A DNA stretch of 5,384 nt from Haloferacaceae archaeon. GTDB lineage: Archaea; Halobacteriota; Halobacteria; Halobacteriales; Haloferacaceae. The notes below the pieces were generated by a model that made no database searches, was not told the DNA's origin, and saw nothing but the letters and a program-made list of their open reading frames with translations. Position 1 is the first letter of the stretch. Every line of letters begins with the position of its first letter. The stretch is taken from positions 1 through 5,384 of the forward strand of contig JAQCMZ010000105.1 of assembly GCA_028274825.1 (NCBI GenBank). Reading direction: 5' to 3'. The position numbers were made by a program, and so were the translations under genes. Positions 1 through 5,292 of this stretch are shown here, piece by piece.

Positions 1-933
1 GTCCAGGCCCTCGGCGGTATCGTCGTTAACGTTCACCTGTGTCACCTCGAGTGGACCAGGGTCGGAGACGGTGTATCCGTGATTTTGTGTCGTCATGACG
101 ACCCGCTCGGTCCGGAGATCACGAACCGGGTGATTGATGCCGCGGTGACCGAACCTCATCTTTTCTGTGTCTCCACCCAGTGCACGTGCGATAACCTGCT
201 GGCCCAGACAGATCCCCGCCAGCGGGATCTCTCCCACGTAGTGACCGACGAGTGCCTCTGCCGCTTCGAAGTTCGCCGGATCTCCCGGGCCGTTTGAGAT
301 GAACAACACGTCGGGGTCGATTGCGGCAACATCCGAGGGAGTCGAGTCGTGGGGGATAACGTGAACGTCGGCCCCACGGTCGGTGAGGGCGGAGAAAATC
401 GATTCCTTGGCCCCACAGTCCACCAGCGCGACGGTTGTCGAGCCGCCGCCGCGGTGGACAGTCGTCTCACCGACTGACACTTGCGCACCGATATCGACGT
501 GATCGCTCATCTCCGCGCACTCACCCAACTCCTCGCGAGCAGCCTCGGGAGACGCCTCCGGACCGGCAGCGATACCACAGCGCATCGCTCCCTCTTCACG
601 GACCGTGGTGACGAGTTCGCGTGTGTCCAAGTGATCGATGGCGGGGATCCCCTCACTCTCGAGCCACTCGGCCACGTCGTCTGTGAACTCCCGTGCGATA
701 GCTGCCTCCGGCTGGACGTCTCTCGATTCGAAGCGTTCGTGGCGGACGCCGTAATTCCCGATCAACGGGTACGAAAACGTGAGCACCTGCCCGGCGTAGG
801 AGGGATCCGTCAGTGACTCCTCGTACCCGGTGTAGGCAGTCGTGAATACCAGTTCTCCGCGAGTCCGACCCGGCGCACGAGACCGTGCCTCCATGACGCG
901 ACCGTCGGCCAGGGCAAGATACGCGTTTGACAT
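1..933 (-). CDS. carA: Carbamoyl-phosphate synthase small (glutaminase) subunit, partial (C-terminus beyond left edge)
   Basis: This subunit hydrolyses glutamine and passes ammonia to CarB, which makes carbamoyl phosphate for pyrimidine and arginine synthesis in the cytoplasm. The minus-strand frame is open from ATG at 931-933 to the left edge, giving 311 codons. The family is usually about 350-380 residues, so roughly 40-60 are missing. The N-terminal CPSase domain shows TAYTGYEESLTDPSYAGQ (about residues 32-49) and PLIGNYG. The class I glutamine amidotransferase domain begins near VDCGAK (about 171). It contains SNGPGDP (213-219) and the nucleophile elbow GICLGQQ with Cys242, followed by GHRGINHP and NHGY (His285). 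The catalytic His/Glu pair should lie in the missing C-terminus. The start fits the family N-terminus and lies about 30 bases downstream of a TTTATA box. carB, not seen here, may lie further left. Identity is near certain. Confidence 0.97.
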   Translation of the reverse strand, partial: MSNAYLALADGRVMEARSRAPGRTRGELVFTTAYTGYEESLTDPSYAGQVLTFSYPLIGNYGVRHERFESRDVQPEAAIAREFTDDVAEWLESEGIPAIDHLDTRELVTTVREEGAMRCGIAAGPEASPEAAREELGECAEMSDHVDIGAQVSVGETTVHRGGGSTTVALVDCGAKESIFSALTDRGADVHVIPHDSTPSDVAAIDPDVLFISNGPGDPANFEAAEALVGHYVGEIPLAGICLGQQVIARALGGDTEKMRFGHRGINHPVRDLRTERVVMTTQNHGYTVSDPGPLEVTQVNVNDDTAEGLD

Positions 934-959
934 TACGACTTACAGATGATTCAACCGGG

Positions 960-965
960 TATAAA
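960..965 (-). promoter_or_regulatory. TATA box of carA
   Basis: The minus strand reads TTTATA, a good haloarchaeal core promoter element. Its centre is about 30 bases upstream of the carA ATG, which would place the transcription start only a few bases before the start codon (near-leaderless mRNA). The assignment rests on spacing and sequence only. Confidence 0.6.
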
Positions 966-982
966 TCCGTCGTTCGAAGATA

Positions 983-999
983 GTTACGAATTTCGTAAC
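983..999. promoter_or_regulatory. Perfect palindrome in the carA/lrp divergent spacer, putative Lrp-type operator
   Basis: GTTACGAATTTCGTAAC is a perfect inverted repeat with 8-base arms around a single central T. It lies 18 bases beyond the carA TATA box and ends 30 bases before the lrp start codon, so it abuts or overlaps the likely lrp core promoter. Lrp/AsnC proteins bind as dimers or higher oligomers to short palindromes of about this size and often autoregulate. Binding of the adjacent regulator to this site is therefore a reasonable inference, but it is not shown by the sequence. Confidence 0.6.
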
Positions 1000-1029
1000 G
1001 GGTTTGAACTAGGGGTGTCAATCGAGTGT

Positions 1030-1443
1030 ATGGACGACCTGGATCGGCGGATTCTGAACATTCTTCGGCAGGATGCGCGAACGCCTTACACGGAGATCGC
1101 CGAGCAGGTCGGCACCTCTGAGGGAACCGTCAGAAACCGTGTCGATCGACTGACCGACGAGCAAGTCATCGAGCGGTTCACTGTCACCACCCGGACCGGC
1201 AACGTGCAGGCGATGGTCGAGGTTTCGGTGGCGATGGATGTCAACACCTCTGAAGTGTCCGAGCAGATGGCTGAGTGGCCAAGGGTCGACTCGGTCTGGC
1301 AGGTATCGGGCGAAGAAGATGTGGTGTTGGTTGTCGACTGTATTGACACCCAGGCAGTGAACGAACTCATCACAAAGGCGCGCGAGATGGACGATGTCAA
1401 ACGCACGAAAACCCGGCTGATCCTTGATGAACGTCTGGGATGA
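1030..1443 (+). CDS. Lrp/AsnC family transcriptional regulator
   Basis: This is a DNA-binding regulator of 137 residues. The N-terminal winged helix-turn-helix starts MDDLDRRILNILRQDART, and the HTH TEIAEQVGTSEGTVRNRVDRL spans about residues 21-41. A RAM/AsnC ligand-binding domain follows (about 62-131) with the characteristic turn VSGEEDVVLVVD (about 92-103). RAM domains oligomerise and usually bind amino acids. The length is slightly below the usual 140-165. The frame is open back to an ATG at 946, but that extension (28 residues) does not resemble the family, crosses the carA TATA box and the palindrome, and is rejected. The start at 1030 gives the canonical N-terminus. The gene diverges from carA, so likely targets are itself and carA, in response to an amino acid such as glutamine or arginine. 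The ligand is inference. The exact orthologue is not identified. Confidence 0.93.
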   Translation: MDDLDRRILNILRQDARTPYTEIAEQVGTSEGTVRNRVDRLTDEQVIERFTVTTRTGNVQAMVEVSVAMDVNTSEVSEQMAEWPRVDSVWQVSGEEDVVLVVDCIDTQAVNELITKAREMDDVKRTKTRLILDERLG

Positions 1444-1526
1444 TCACGATCGGTCCGACCTCTGTGACCCCGGGTTTGAACCGAATCTGGATCTGATGTT
1501 GGGTGCTGATTTGCGTCGAGGTCTAC

Positions 1527-1565
1527 ACCTGCGTCTACAGGTCAACTACCTCACTCGCGGTGAGG
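1527..1565. repeat. Twin hairpins resembling an IS200/IS605-type element end (possible remnant)
   Basis: Two stem-loops stand in tandem: ACCTG/CAGGT (1527-1531 with 1538-1542, 6-base loop) and CCTCAC/GTGAGG (1549-1554 with 1560-1565, loop TCGCG). The second is preceded by GGTCAACTA and followed by CAGGGAATCC. From memory, ends of archaeal IS200/IS605 (TnpB-carrying) elements often show CAACTACC followed by a GC-rich hairpin and then a TTCC- or ATTCC-type sequence, so this could be a solitary or decayed end. No tnpA or tnpB reading frame is present. The direct repeat GTCTACA (1521-1527, 1533-1539) overlaps the first hairpin. Confidence 0.3.
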
Positions 1566-1700
1566 CAGGGAATCCGGCTTAATTTTCTGTTTGAGGTTAC
1601 GTTCGCATCTGGCTCCCAGTATAGGGGGATTTGAATCCAACTCTGGACGGTCCCACGACCCTGACTCGGATTGCCGGGGTTTCAGACGCTACCGATTGCT

Positions 1701-1719
1701 GTCGGAGATTTCTGCCGAC
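1701..1719. repeat. Small inverted repeat upstream of idi
   Basis: GTCGG (1701-1705) pairs with CCGAC (1715-1719). The inner AGA/TCT bases could extend the stem. It lies about 120-140 bases upstream of the idi start codon and outside the predicted core promoter. Role unknown. Confidence 0.3.
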
Positions 1720-1724
1720 TCGCA

Positions 1725-1771
1725 GGTGAGGGATTCGAGGCGTCCATCTCACCCACCCCACCCGAGTGAGA
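1725..1771. repeat. Overlapping, mutually exclusive inverted repeats upstream of idi
   Basis: GGTGAG (1725-1730) is complementary to CTCACC (1748-1753). The overlapping TCTCAC (1747-1752) is complementary to GTGAGA (1766-1771). Only one of the two six-base stems can form at a time. If transcribed, this would resemble an attenuator-like switch. If not, the three GTGAG/CTCAC units could be protein-binding half-sites. Six-base stems are short enough that chance remains a real possibility. Confidence 0.25.
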
Positions 1772-1809
1772 CAGACACCGTGGGATTTTCGCGGCGGTCG
1801 AACCGAAGC

Positions 1810-1816
1810 GAATATC
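1810..1816 (+). promoter_or_regulatory. TATA-like box of idi
   Basis: GAATATC is centred about 28 bases before the idi ATG and is preceded by the purine-rich CGAAGC, plausible as a BRE. The spacing predicts a leaderless transcript beginning at or next to the ATG at 1841. No Shine-Dalgarno sequence is present, which supports this. Confidence 0.45.
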
Positions 1817-1840
1817 TGCGGGATACTCGTGGTCACGCAC

Positions 1841-2431
1841 ATGAGCAGCGAAGACACGGTCTCAGAGGAGGCTGAGACAGAGAAAGTGAATCACGAGAAC
1901 GCTACGCAGGATGTCATTGCTGTCGATGAAGATGATAGGGCCGACGGAACGGTGAATCGGCTGGACGCACATCTCGGTGACGGGATCCGGCACCGTGCAT
2001 TCACCTGTCTCGTGTTCGACCACGACGGACGAATCCTCTTGGCACAACGAGCCGCAGGCAAACGCTTGTGGGACACTCACTGGGACGGGACCGTCGCATC
2101 ACACCCTATCGAGGGCCAGTCTCAGGAAGAGGCCACCCGCCAGCGACTCCAAGAGGAACTCGGTCTCACTCCCGACCAGTACGGCAACGTCCGCGTGTCT
2201 GACAAATTCGAGTACAAACGATACTACCCGAACGAAGGCGTCGAGTGGGAGGTCTGTGCTGTGCTGAAAGTGACGTTAGACGATATGCAACTAGCCCCCG
2301 ACGAAGACGAAATCGAGGGGCTCCTGTGGGCCGATTACGAACACCTCAACGACCATCCCGGGTGGTATCGTCAACTCAGGCTCTGCCCGTGGTTCAAGAT
2401 TGCAATGCGACGAGACTTTTCAGAGCCCTGA
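1841..2431 (+). CDS. idi: Isopentenyl-diphosphate delta-isomerase, type 1 (Nudix fold)
   Basis: This enzyme interconverts IPP and DMAPP, the starter for polyprenyl chains used in archaeal ether lipids, carotenoids and quinones. The protein has 196 residues: an acidic N-terminal tail (about 1-35) and then a type 1 IDI/Nudix domain. Metal-ligand histidines align with E. coli IDI: His44 and His51 (spacing of seven as in H25/H32) and His88 (H69). The Nudix-like helix runs from Gly92 to GQSQEEATRQRLQEELG (about 92-108). EWE at 135-137 matches the ENE motif carrying the catalytic Glu116, here Glu137. The conserved VCGHP is VASHP here, so the residue at the catalytic Cys67 position is Ala86. The start at 1841 fits a leaderless promoter; an in-frame ATG at 1766 would place the TATA box inside the gene. 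hmgA lies 232 bases downstream on the same strand. Confidence 0.93.
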   Translation: MSSEDTVSEEAETEKVNHENATQDVIAVDEDDRADGTVNRLDAHLGDGIRHRAFTCLVFDHDGRILLAQRAAGKRLWDTHWDGTVASHPIEGQSQEEATRQRLQEELGLTPDQYGNVRVSDKFEYKRYYPNEGVEWEVCAVLKVTLDDMQLAPDEDEIEGLLWADYEHLNDHPGWYRQLRLCPWFKIAMRRDFSEP

Positions 2432-2450
2432 AGCGTGTGTCGTTGGGAGT

Positions 2451-2466
2451 CAGCTACCAACAGCTG
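2451..2466 (+). terminator. Weak hairpin just after idi
   Basis: CAGCT (2451-2455) and AGCTG (2462-2466) form a 5-base stem 20 bases after the idi stop. No T-run follows, so a role in ending the idi transcript is only a guess. Confidence 0.15.
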
Positions 2467-2501
2467 TCGTAAGGTTTCGTCTCGGTGAGCTAAGACAGGT
2501 A

Positions 2502-2540
2502 GGCTGCCGGAGACCGCGTCTCTCTGTGGTCTCTGCCGCC
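2502..2540. repeat. Imperfect long inverted repeat between idi and hmgA
   Basis: CGGAGACC (2508-2515) pairs with GGTCTCTG (2528-2535), including one G-T pair. After a small bulge and mismatch the stem continues with GGC (2502-2504) and GCC (2538-2540). The loop is 12 bases. It lies about 125-160 bases upstream of the hmgA start and about 70 bases after the idi stop, so it could be a 3' structure of idi mRNA or a distal regulatory site of hmgA. Confidence 0.35.
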
Positions 2541-2634
2541 CAGAATACACTGTGTCTGTGACTGACTCCAGCCATGGGTATCCGCTCTGCCGCTGTGTGT
2601 TCACGCGACACGACCATCGATAGAACCGACAACG

Positions 2635-2640
2635 CTTATT
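2635..2640 (+). promoter_or_regulatory. TATA-like box of hmgA
   Basis: CTTATT is centred about 27 bases before the ATG at 2664 and is preceded by GACAACG, plausible as a BRE. The spacing predicts a leaderless hmgA mRNA and an initiation site separate from idi. Confidence 0.55.
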
Positions 2641-2663
2641 CTAACCCGGCGTCACCTCGGGAT

Positions 2664-3896
2664 ATGGTAACTGTCGAAGCGCTCGTCGAGCGCGTCCACG
2701 CCGGCGACCTCCGGCTTCACGAACTCGAAACGGCGGCCGACGGCGACGCTGATCTCGCAACAGCCGCCCGGCAGCAAGTTGTCATCGGCAGAGCCGACAG
2801 CGTCGAGAACGGTGATCTCGATTCTATCGCGAACTACGGCTTTCCTGCCGACCGAGCCGAGTCGAATATCGAGAACATGATCGGCGCGATCCAGGTGCCA
2901 ATCGGCGTGGCCGGTCCCGTGGAGATTGACGGAGAGGCGATTGATGAAGAGACGGTGCTCCCGATGGCGACGACAGAGGGTGCGCTCGTGGCCTCGATCA
3001 ATCGAGGCTGCTCGAGTATCAACGCTGCTGGTGGGGCCACTGCCAGAGTGACGAAACGCGGGATGACCCGAGCACCAGTGTTCTCGGTCGCGGGAGTGGC
3101 CGAGGCAGAAGCGCTTGTGTCGTGGGTCCGAGACCACGAAGCGCAACTCGCGGCAACAGCCGAGTCGACGACGAATCACGGCGAACTTCTCGACGTGACT
3201 CCGTATGCCGTCGGGAACACCGTCTTTCTGCGATTCCGCTACGACACCAAAGACGCCATGGGCATGAATATGGCCACGATCGCGACTGGTGAGGCTGCAG
3301 AACTCATCGAAGCCGAAACCACCGCGTCGCTCGTGGCACTATCGGGCAATCTCTGTGCAGATAAAAAGCCCGCCGCTATCAACGCGACCGAGGGGCGCGG
3401 CAGATCTGTCACGGCAGACGTCACTATTCCACGGGCAGTTGTTGAGGAGCGTCTCGACACGACACCCGAGGCAATCGCAGAAATCAACACGAAAAAGAAC
3501 CACATTGGCTCTGCGAAGGCCGGGTCGATGGGATTCAACGCACAAGTGGCGAACGTTGTCGGGGCGATGTTTCTCGCAACCGGACAAGACGAAGCGCAGG
3601 TGGTTGAGGGTGCAAACGCCATCACGACCGCGGAAGTCACCTCTGATGGTGATCTGTACTGTGCTGTCTCGTTGGCGAGTCTGGAGGTCGGGACCGTCGG
3701 GGGTGGCACTGGTTTGCCAACCCAGTCAGAGGCGCTCGAACTTCTCGGGGTGGCCGGTGGCGGCGATCCAGCGGGTGCGAACGCCGACGCACTCGCAGAG
3801 GCCATCGCGGTCGGCTCGTTGGCTGGTGAACTCTCACTGCTGGCCGCCCTGGGATCGCGCAATCTGACATCTGCACACGCCGCTCTCGGGCGCTGA
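2664..3896 (+). CDS. hmgA: Hydroxymethylglutaryl-CoA reductase (NADPH), class I
   Basis: This enzyme reduces HMG-CoA to mevalonate with two NADPH, the committed step of isoprenoid synthesis and the statin (mevinolin) target in haloarchaea. The protein has 410 residues, matching archaeal class I enzymes, which lack the eukaryotic membrane domain. Visible motifs are ENMIGAIQVPIGVAGPV (about 70-86), the catalytic Glu105 in TTEG, the NADP-binding DAMGMNMATIATG (about 197-209), SGNLCADKKPAAIN with catalytic Lys234, GQDEAQ with Asp309, GTVGGGTGLPTQ (about 343-354) and the C-terminal His405 in SAH, four residues from the class I position of the end. All four catalytic residues are present. The start at 2664 is chosen because a TATA-like box sits 27 bases upstream; the in-frame ATG at 2574 would add 30 residues unlike the family and swallow the promoter. 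Confidence 0.97.
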   Translation: MVTVEALVERVHAGDLRLHELETAADGDADLATAARQQVVIGRADSVENGDLDSIANYGFPADRAESNIENMIGAIQVPIGVAGPVEIDGEAIDEETVLPMATTEGALVASINRGCSSINAAGGATARVTKRGMTRAPVFSVAGVAEAEALVSWVRDHEAQLAATAESTTNHGELLDVTPYAVGNTVFLRFRYDTKDAMGMNMATIATGEAAELIEAETTASLVALSGNLCADKKPAAINATEGRGRSVTADVTIPRAVVEERLDTTPEAIAEINTKKNHIGSAKAGSMGFNAQVANVVGAMFLATGQDEAQVVEGANAITTAEVTSDGDLYCAVSLASLEVGTVGGGTGLPTQSEALELLGVAGGGDPAGANADALAEAIAVGSLAGELSLLAALGSRNLTSAHAALGR

Positions 3897-3958
3897 CGGC
3901 CAGACCGACGCAGAACTCTCGCAATCGTGGGTGTCTGTAGGATCAATCAATGATAACC

Positions 3959-3988
3959 GTCTGACAGACCTGTCGGTGACTTCCACCG
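3959..3988. repeat. Clustered short palindromes in the convergent spacer
   Basis: GTCTGACAGAC (3959-3969) is a perfect palindrome around a central A. It overlaps the alternative stem GACAG/CTGTC (3963-3974) and is followed by CGGTG/CACCG (3974-3978 with 3984-3988). They lie 60-90 bases after the hmgA stop, between convergent genes, so a role in mRNA 3' ends is plausible. No strong T-run accompanies them. Confidence 0.3.
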
Positions 3989-4020
3989 GGACCGAGCGAC
4001 GGGGTTCGCGGTGTGTGTAG

Positions 4021-4036
4021 GTCAGTTCTGTCTGAC
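4021..4036 (-). terminator. Hairpin directly after the hydrolase gene
   Basis: GTCAG (4021-4025) pairs with CTGAC (4032-4036). The structure abuts the stop codon of the minus-strand hydrolase gene (stop at 4037-4039). Position suggests a 3'-end structure, but there is no T-run and the stem has only five pairs, so the terminator call is tentative. Confidence 0.25.
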
Positions 4037-4567
4037 TCACTCTGCGTATCCGCTGTCCCGGGTATCTGAGTAGTGGGTGCGCCCCCAGTCTATGAGAGTC
4101 ACGAGCAGCGCTACCGCCAGCGCCAGTATCAGGGTCCATCGATCAGCCGAGACGTACCAGCCAGGCGTCTCAATCCGCCACGAACTGAAGGGAAACAGAT
4201 ACACGTTGGTGAGCATTTGCCCGTCAGCGTACGGCTGCGGAAGGTCAACGAGAATGTGTGTGAGCGCGCCAGTCAAAAGCAAAACACCCGCTCGGAACTG
4301 TGTTTGGTGTCGCATAAACAGCAGTGACCCGATCCCCGCCACGACGAGGACCCCTCCGAGCGTGTGGATTGCCCCCCAACTGAACGGCACTCCAGTGATA
4401 TCAGTTATCGTAGATCCCGGGAGGAGCAGGCGAACCCGATTGAGATCCGGCAGGATCGATCCGACAACGCCGACAGCAACCCATCGCTCGTTCAGCCAAT
4501 CGGATGCCCAACTGGCCGTGGTGAACACGGCGTACGCGAGCAACACGTGTGTGAGCAACTCAGCCAT
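4037..4567 (-). CDS. Membrane-bound putative metal-dependent hydrolase (YdjM/DUF457-type)
   Basis: This 176-residue integral membrane protein resembles the YdjM/DUF457 (PF04307-type) putative metal-dependent hydrolases. Family-like signatures are His7 in the N-terminal LLTHVLLAY, Asp41 in GSILPDLNR, His68 in AIHTLGG and HILVD with His104 and Asp108. These His/Asp residues sit at or near helix ends and could bind a metal, as in the phospholipase C/S1-P1-like families to which this group has been compared. Hydrophobic segments lie at about 4-17, 29-40, 70-86, 92-108 and 144-160. The substrate is unknown. The ATG shares its A with the stop of the preceding gene (TGATG), a sign of translational coupling to the OB-like membrane protein. 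Family call is fairly sure, enzymatic role not. Confidence 0.8.
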   Translation of the reverse strand: MAELLTHVLLAYAVFTTASWASDWLNERWVAVGVVGSILPDLNRVRLLLPGSTITDITGVPFSWGAIHTLGGVLVVAGIGSLLFMRHQTQFRAGVLLLTGALTHILVDLPQPYADGQMLTNVYLFPFSSWRIETPGWYVSADRWTLILALAVALLVTLIDWGRTHYSDTRDSGYAE

Positions 4568-5055
4568 CAGGACCCGTCCCGCGGGGTAAACTGGAGATTT
4601 CGGAAATCGATCTGCCAGTGGCGGAGGAAGTACCCACTCGCGAGTATTCCTCCCAGAAGCGAAGTCAAATACGTGTAGCTTCTATCCGCTTGATCTCGGA
4701 AATCGACGACAATCCTGTCTGCGCGCACGATATCACTGCCCTCGCCGACTGTTCCAAACACCTGTATCGCGCCACCGGATTTGATCTGGCTCGTGAGACT
4801 GTCCGGCACGTCAGTTATGAGAACCCGATATTCCAGGTTCGGCCCCGTCTGGATCGATACTCGGCCGTCGTCGGGGTCGATAGCCTGGACGATGCCGAAT
4901 AGGAGTACTCGAGTCCCGTCGGCTTCCCCGGGATTCGAATCGATCTCCTGTGGACTCGGATACGACCACTGATCAACAGTCGCATACTGCACACACAGTC
5001 CACCACCCGCTATCAACAATAACAAGATGCCGAGAACTCGAACCGTCGTTGTCAC
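4567..5055 (-). CDS. Conserved-type hypothetical membrane protein with an OB-like middle domain
   Basis: This 162-residue protein is not assigned to a named family. A hydrophobic N-terminal segment (about 6-21, LGILLLLIAGG) may be a membrane anchor or uncleaved signal. It is followed by a beta-rich middle (about 48-118), with GTRVLLFGIVQAIDPDDGRV, then EYRVLITDVPDSL, then GGAIQVFGTV and a closing VRADRIVVD. That order of strands resembles an OB fold such as in CcmE or nucleic-acid/oligosaccharide-binding proteins, but no CcmE haem motif is seen. A second hydrophobic segment (about 128-144) precedes a short, partly charged tail. The start codon is GTG (5053-5055). It is the first gene of a two-gene operon with the YdjM-type hydrolase, whose ATG overlaps its stop. 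It may be a partner that positions or regulates that enzyme (inference). Confidence 0.75.
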   Translation of the reverse strand: MTTTVRVLGILLLLIAGGGLCVQYATVDQWSYPSPQEIDSNPGEADGTRVLLFGIVQAIDPDDGRVSIQTGPNLEYRVLITDVPDSLTSQIKSGGAIQVFGTVGEGSDIVRADRIVVDFRDQADRSYTYLTSLLGGILASGYFLRHWQIDFRNLQFTPRDGS

Positions 5056-5076
5056 GTTTTTACGGAGCTACACAAT

Positions 5077-5091
5077 CTAAAGTAATTTATT
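5077..5091 (-). promoter_or_regulatory. Promoter (TATA region) of the OB-like/hydrolase pair
   Basis: The minus strand reads AATAAATTACTTTAG, an AT-rich block 22-36 bases upstream of the GTG start. Either CTTTAG (centre about 25 upstream) or AATAAATT (about 33 upstream) could act as TATA box, giving a leaderless or nearly leaderless transcript. The block stands out against the GC-rich background. Confidence 0.45.
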
Positions 5092-5157
5092 GTTTCTGAC
5101 GCTGTGACGCGATGAACCTCGTGCGTATCAGATTCCAGTCGATTAGGTTCTACCGGC

Positions 5158-5196
5158 CTGATGAGACGGATTGACAATTCGCCAATCAGTCATCAG
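5158..5196. repeat. Two-part hairpin (first of three at right end)
   Basis: CTGATGA (5158-5164) pairs with TCATCAG (5190-5196). After a small internal loop, GATTG (5169-5173) pairs with CAATC (5183-5187), leaving a 9-base apical loop. That gives twelve pairs in total. It lies about 60-70 bases upstream of the predicted promoter of the minus-strand pair. It may be a structured RNA element, an operator or a terminator of something to the right. Confidence 0.4.
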
Positions 5197-5245
5197 AGGG
5201 TCGTTTCAGTGGATTACTCTGGGGAACCCACCCCGCGGCTTCGCT

Positions 5246-5282
5246 GTCTGTGAACCGTCTCGGGGGTTTGTCGTTCACAGAC
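5246..5282. repeat. Perfect 10-base inverted repeat (second of three)
   Basis: GTCTGTGAAC (5246-5255) and GTTCACAGAC (5273-5282) are perfectly complementary with a 17-base spacer. Outside, CCACC (5228-5232) could pair with GGTGG (5285-5289), allowing an extended structure with a side bulge. A ten-base perfect match at this distance is unlikely by chance in a few hundred bases. Confidence 0.55.
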
Positions 5283-5292
5283 GCGGTGGATG

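Larger units (their letters stand above)
1444..1840. other. Gene-free spacer with several hairpins upstream of idi
   Basis: No convincing coding frame lies in these 397 bases. Frames on both strands here have no recognisable motif and an arginine- and serine-rich composition unlike the neighbours. The stretch holds two adjacent hairpins at 1527-1565, a hairpin at 1701-1719, overlapping GTGAG/CTCAC inverted repeats at 1725-1771, and the idi promoter at its right end. It may be a decayed insertion site, a small-RNA locus or an extended regulatory region. The sequence does not decide. Confidence 0.5.

Noticed and set aside
946..1029. In-frame N-terminal extension of the Lrp-type regulator from ATG 946
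   Set aside because: The extra 28 residues do not fit the family and would encode the carA TATA box and the palindrome. ATG 1030 gives the canonical N-terminus.
1621..1640. tRNA T-arm-like sequence on the minus strand (GGATTCAAATCCCC)
   Set aside because: The T-stem does not pair properly, and there is no acceptor, anticodon or D arm nearby. At most it is a tRNA-like fragment; also explained by the chance repeat GGATT-TG-AATCC.
1766..1840. Upstream ATG for idi
   Set aside because: The extension crosses the TATA-like box at 1810-1816 and resembles no IDI N-terminus.
2574..2663. Upstream ATG for hmgA
   Set aside because: It would add 30 unrelated residues and include the TATA-like box at 2635-2640. 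Length from 2664 already matches archaeal HMG-CoA reductases.
3239..3946. Long minus-strand open frame antisense to hmgA
   Set aside because: It is a shadow of a GC-rich gene: composition is Ala/Ser/Pro-rich with no motifs, while the plus strand encodes an intact HMG-CoA reductase.
4077..4589. Long plus-strand open frame opposite the hydrolase gene
   Set aside because: Its Ser/Arg/Thr/Pro-rich translation has no domain, and the minus strand encodes a coherent membrane protein with family motifs.
5158..5196. C/D-box small RNA (TGATGA and CTGA-like boxes)
   Set aside because: Boxes are not at proper spacing with matching D and D' boxes; the TGATGA/TCATCA similarity is explained by the inverted repeat.
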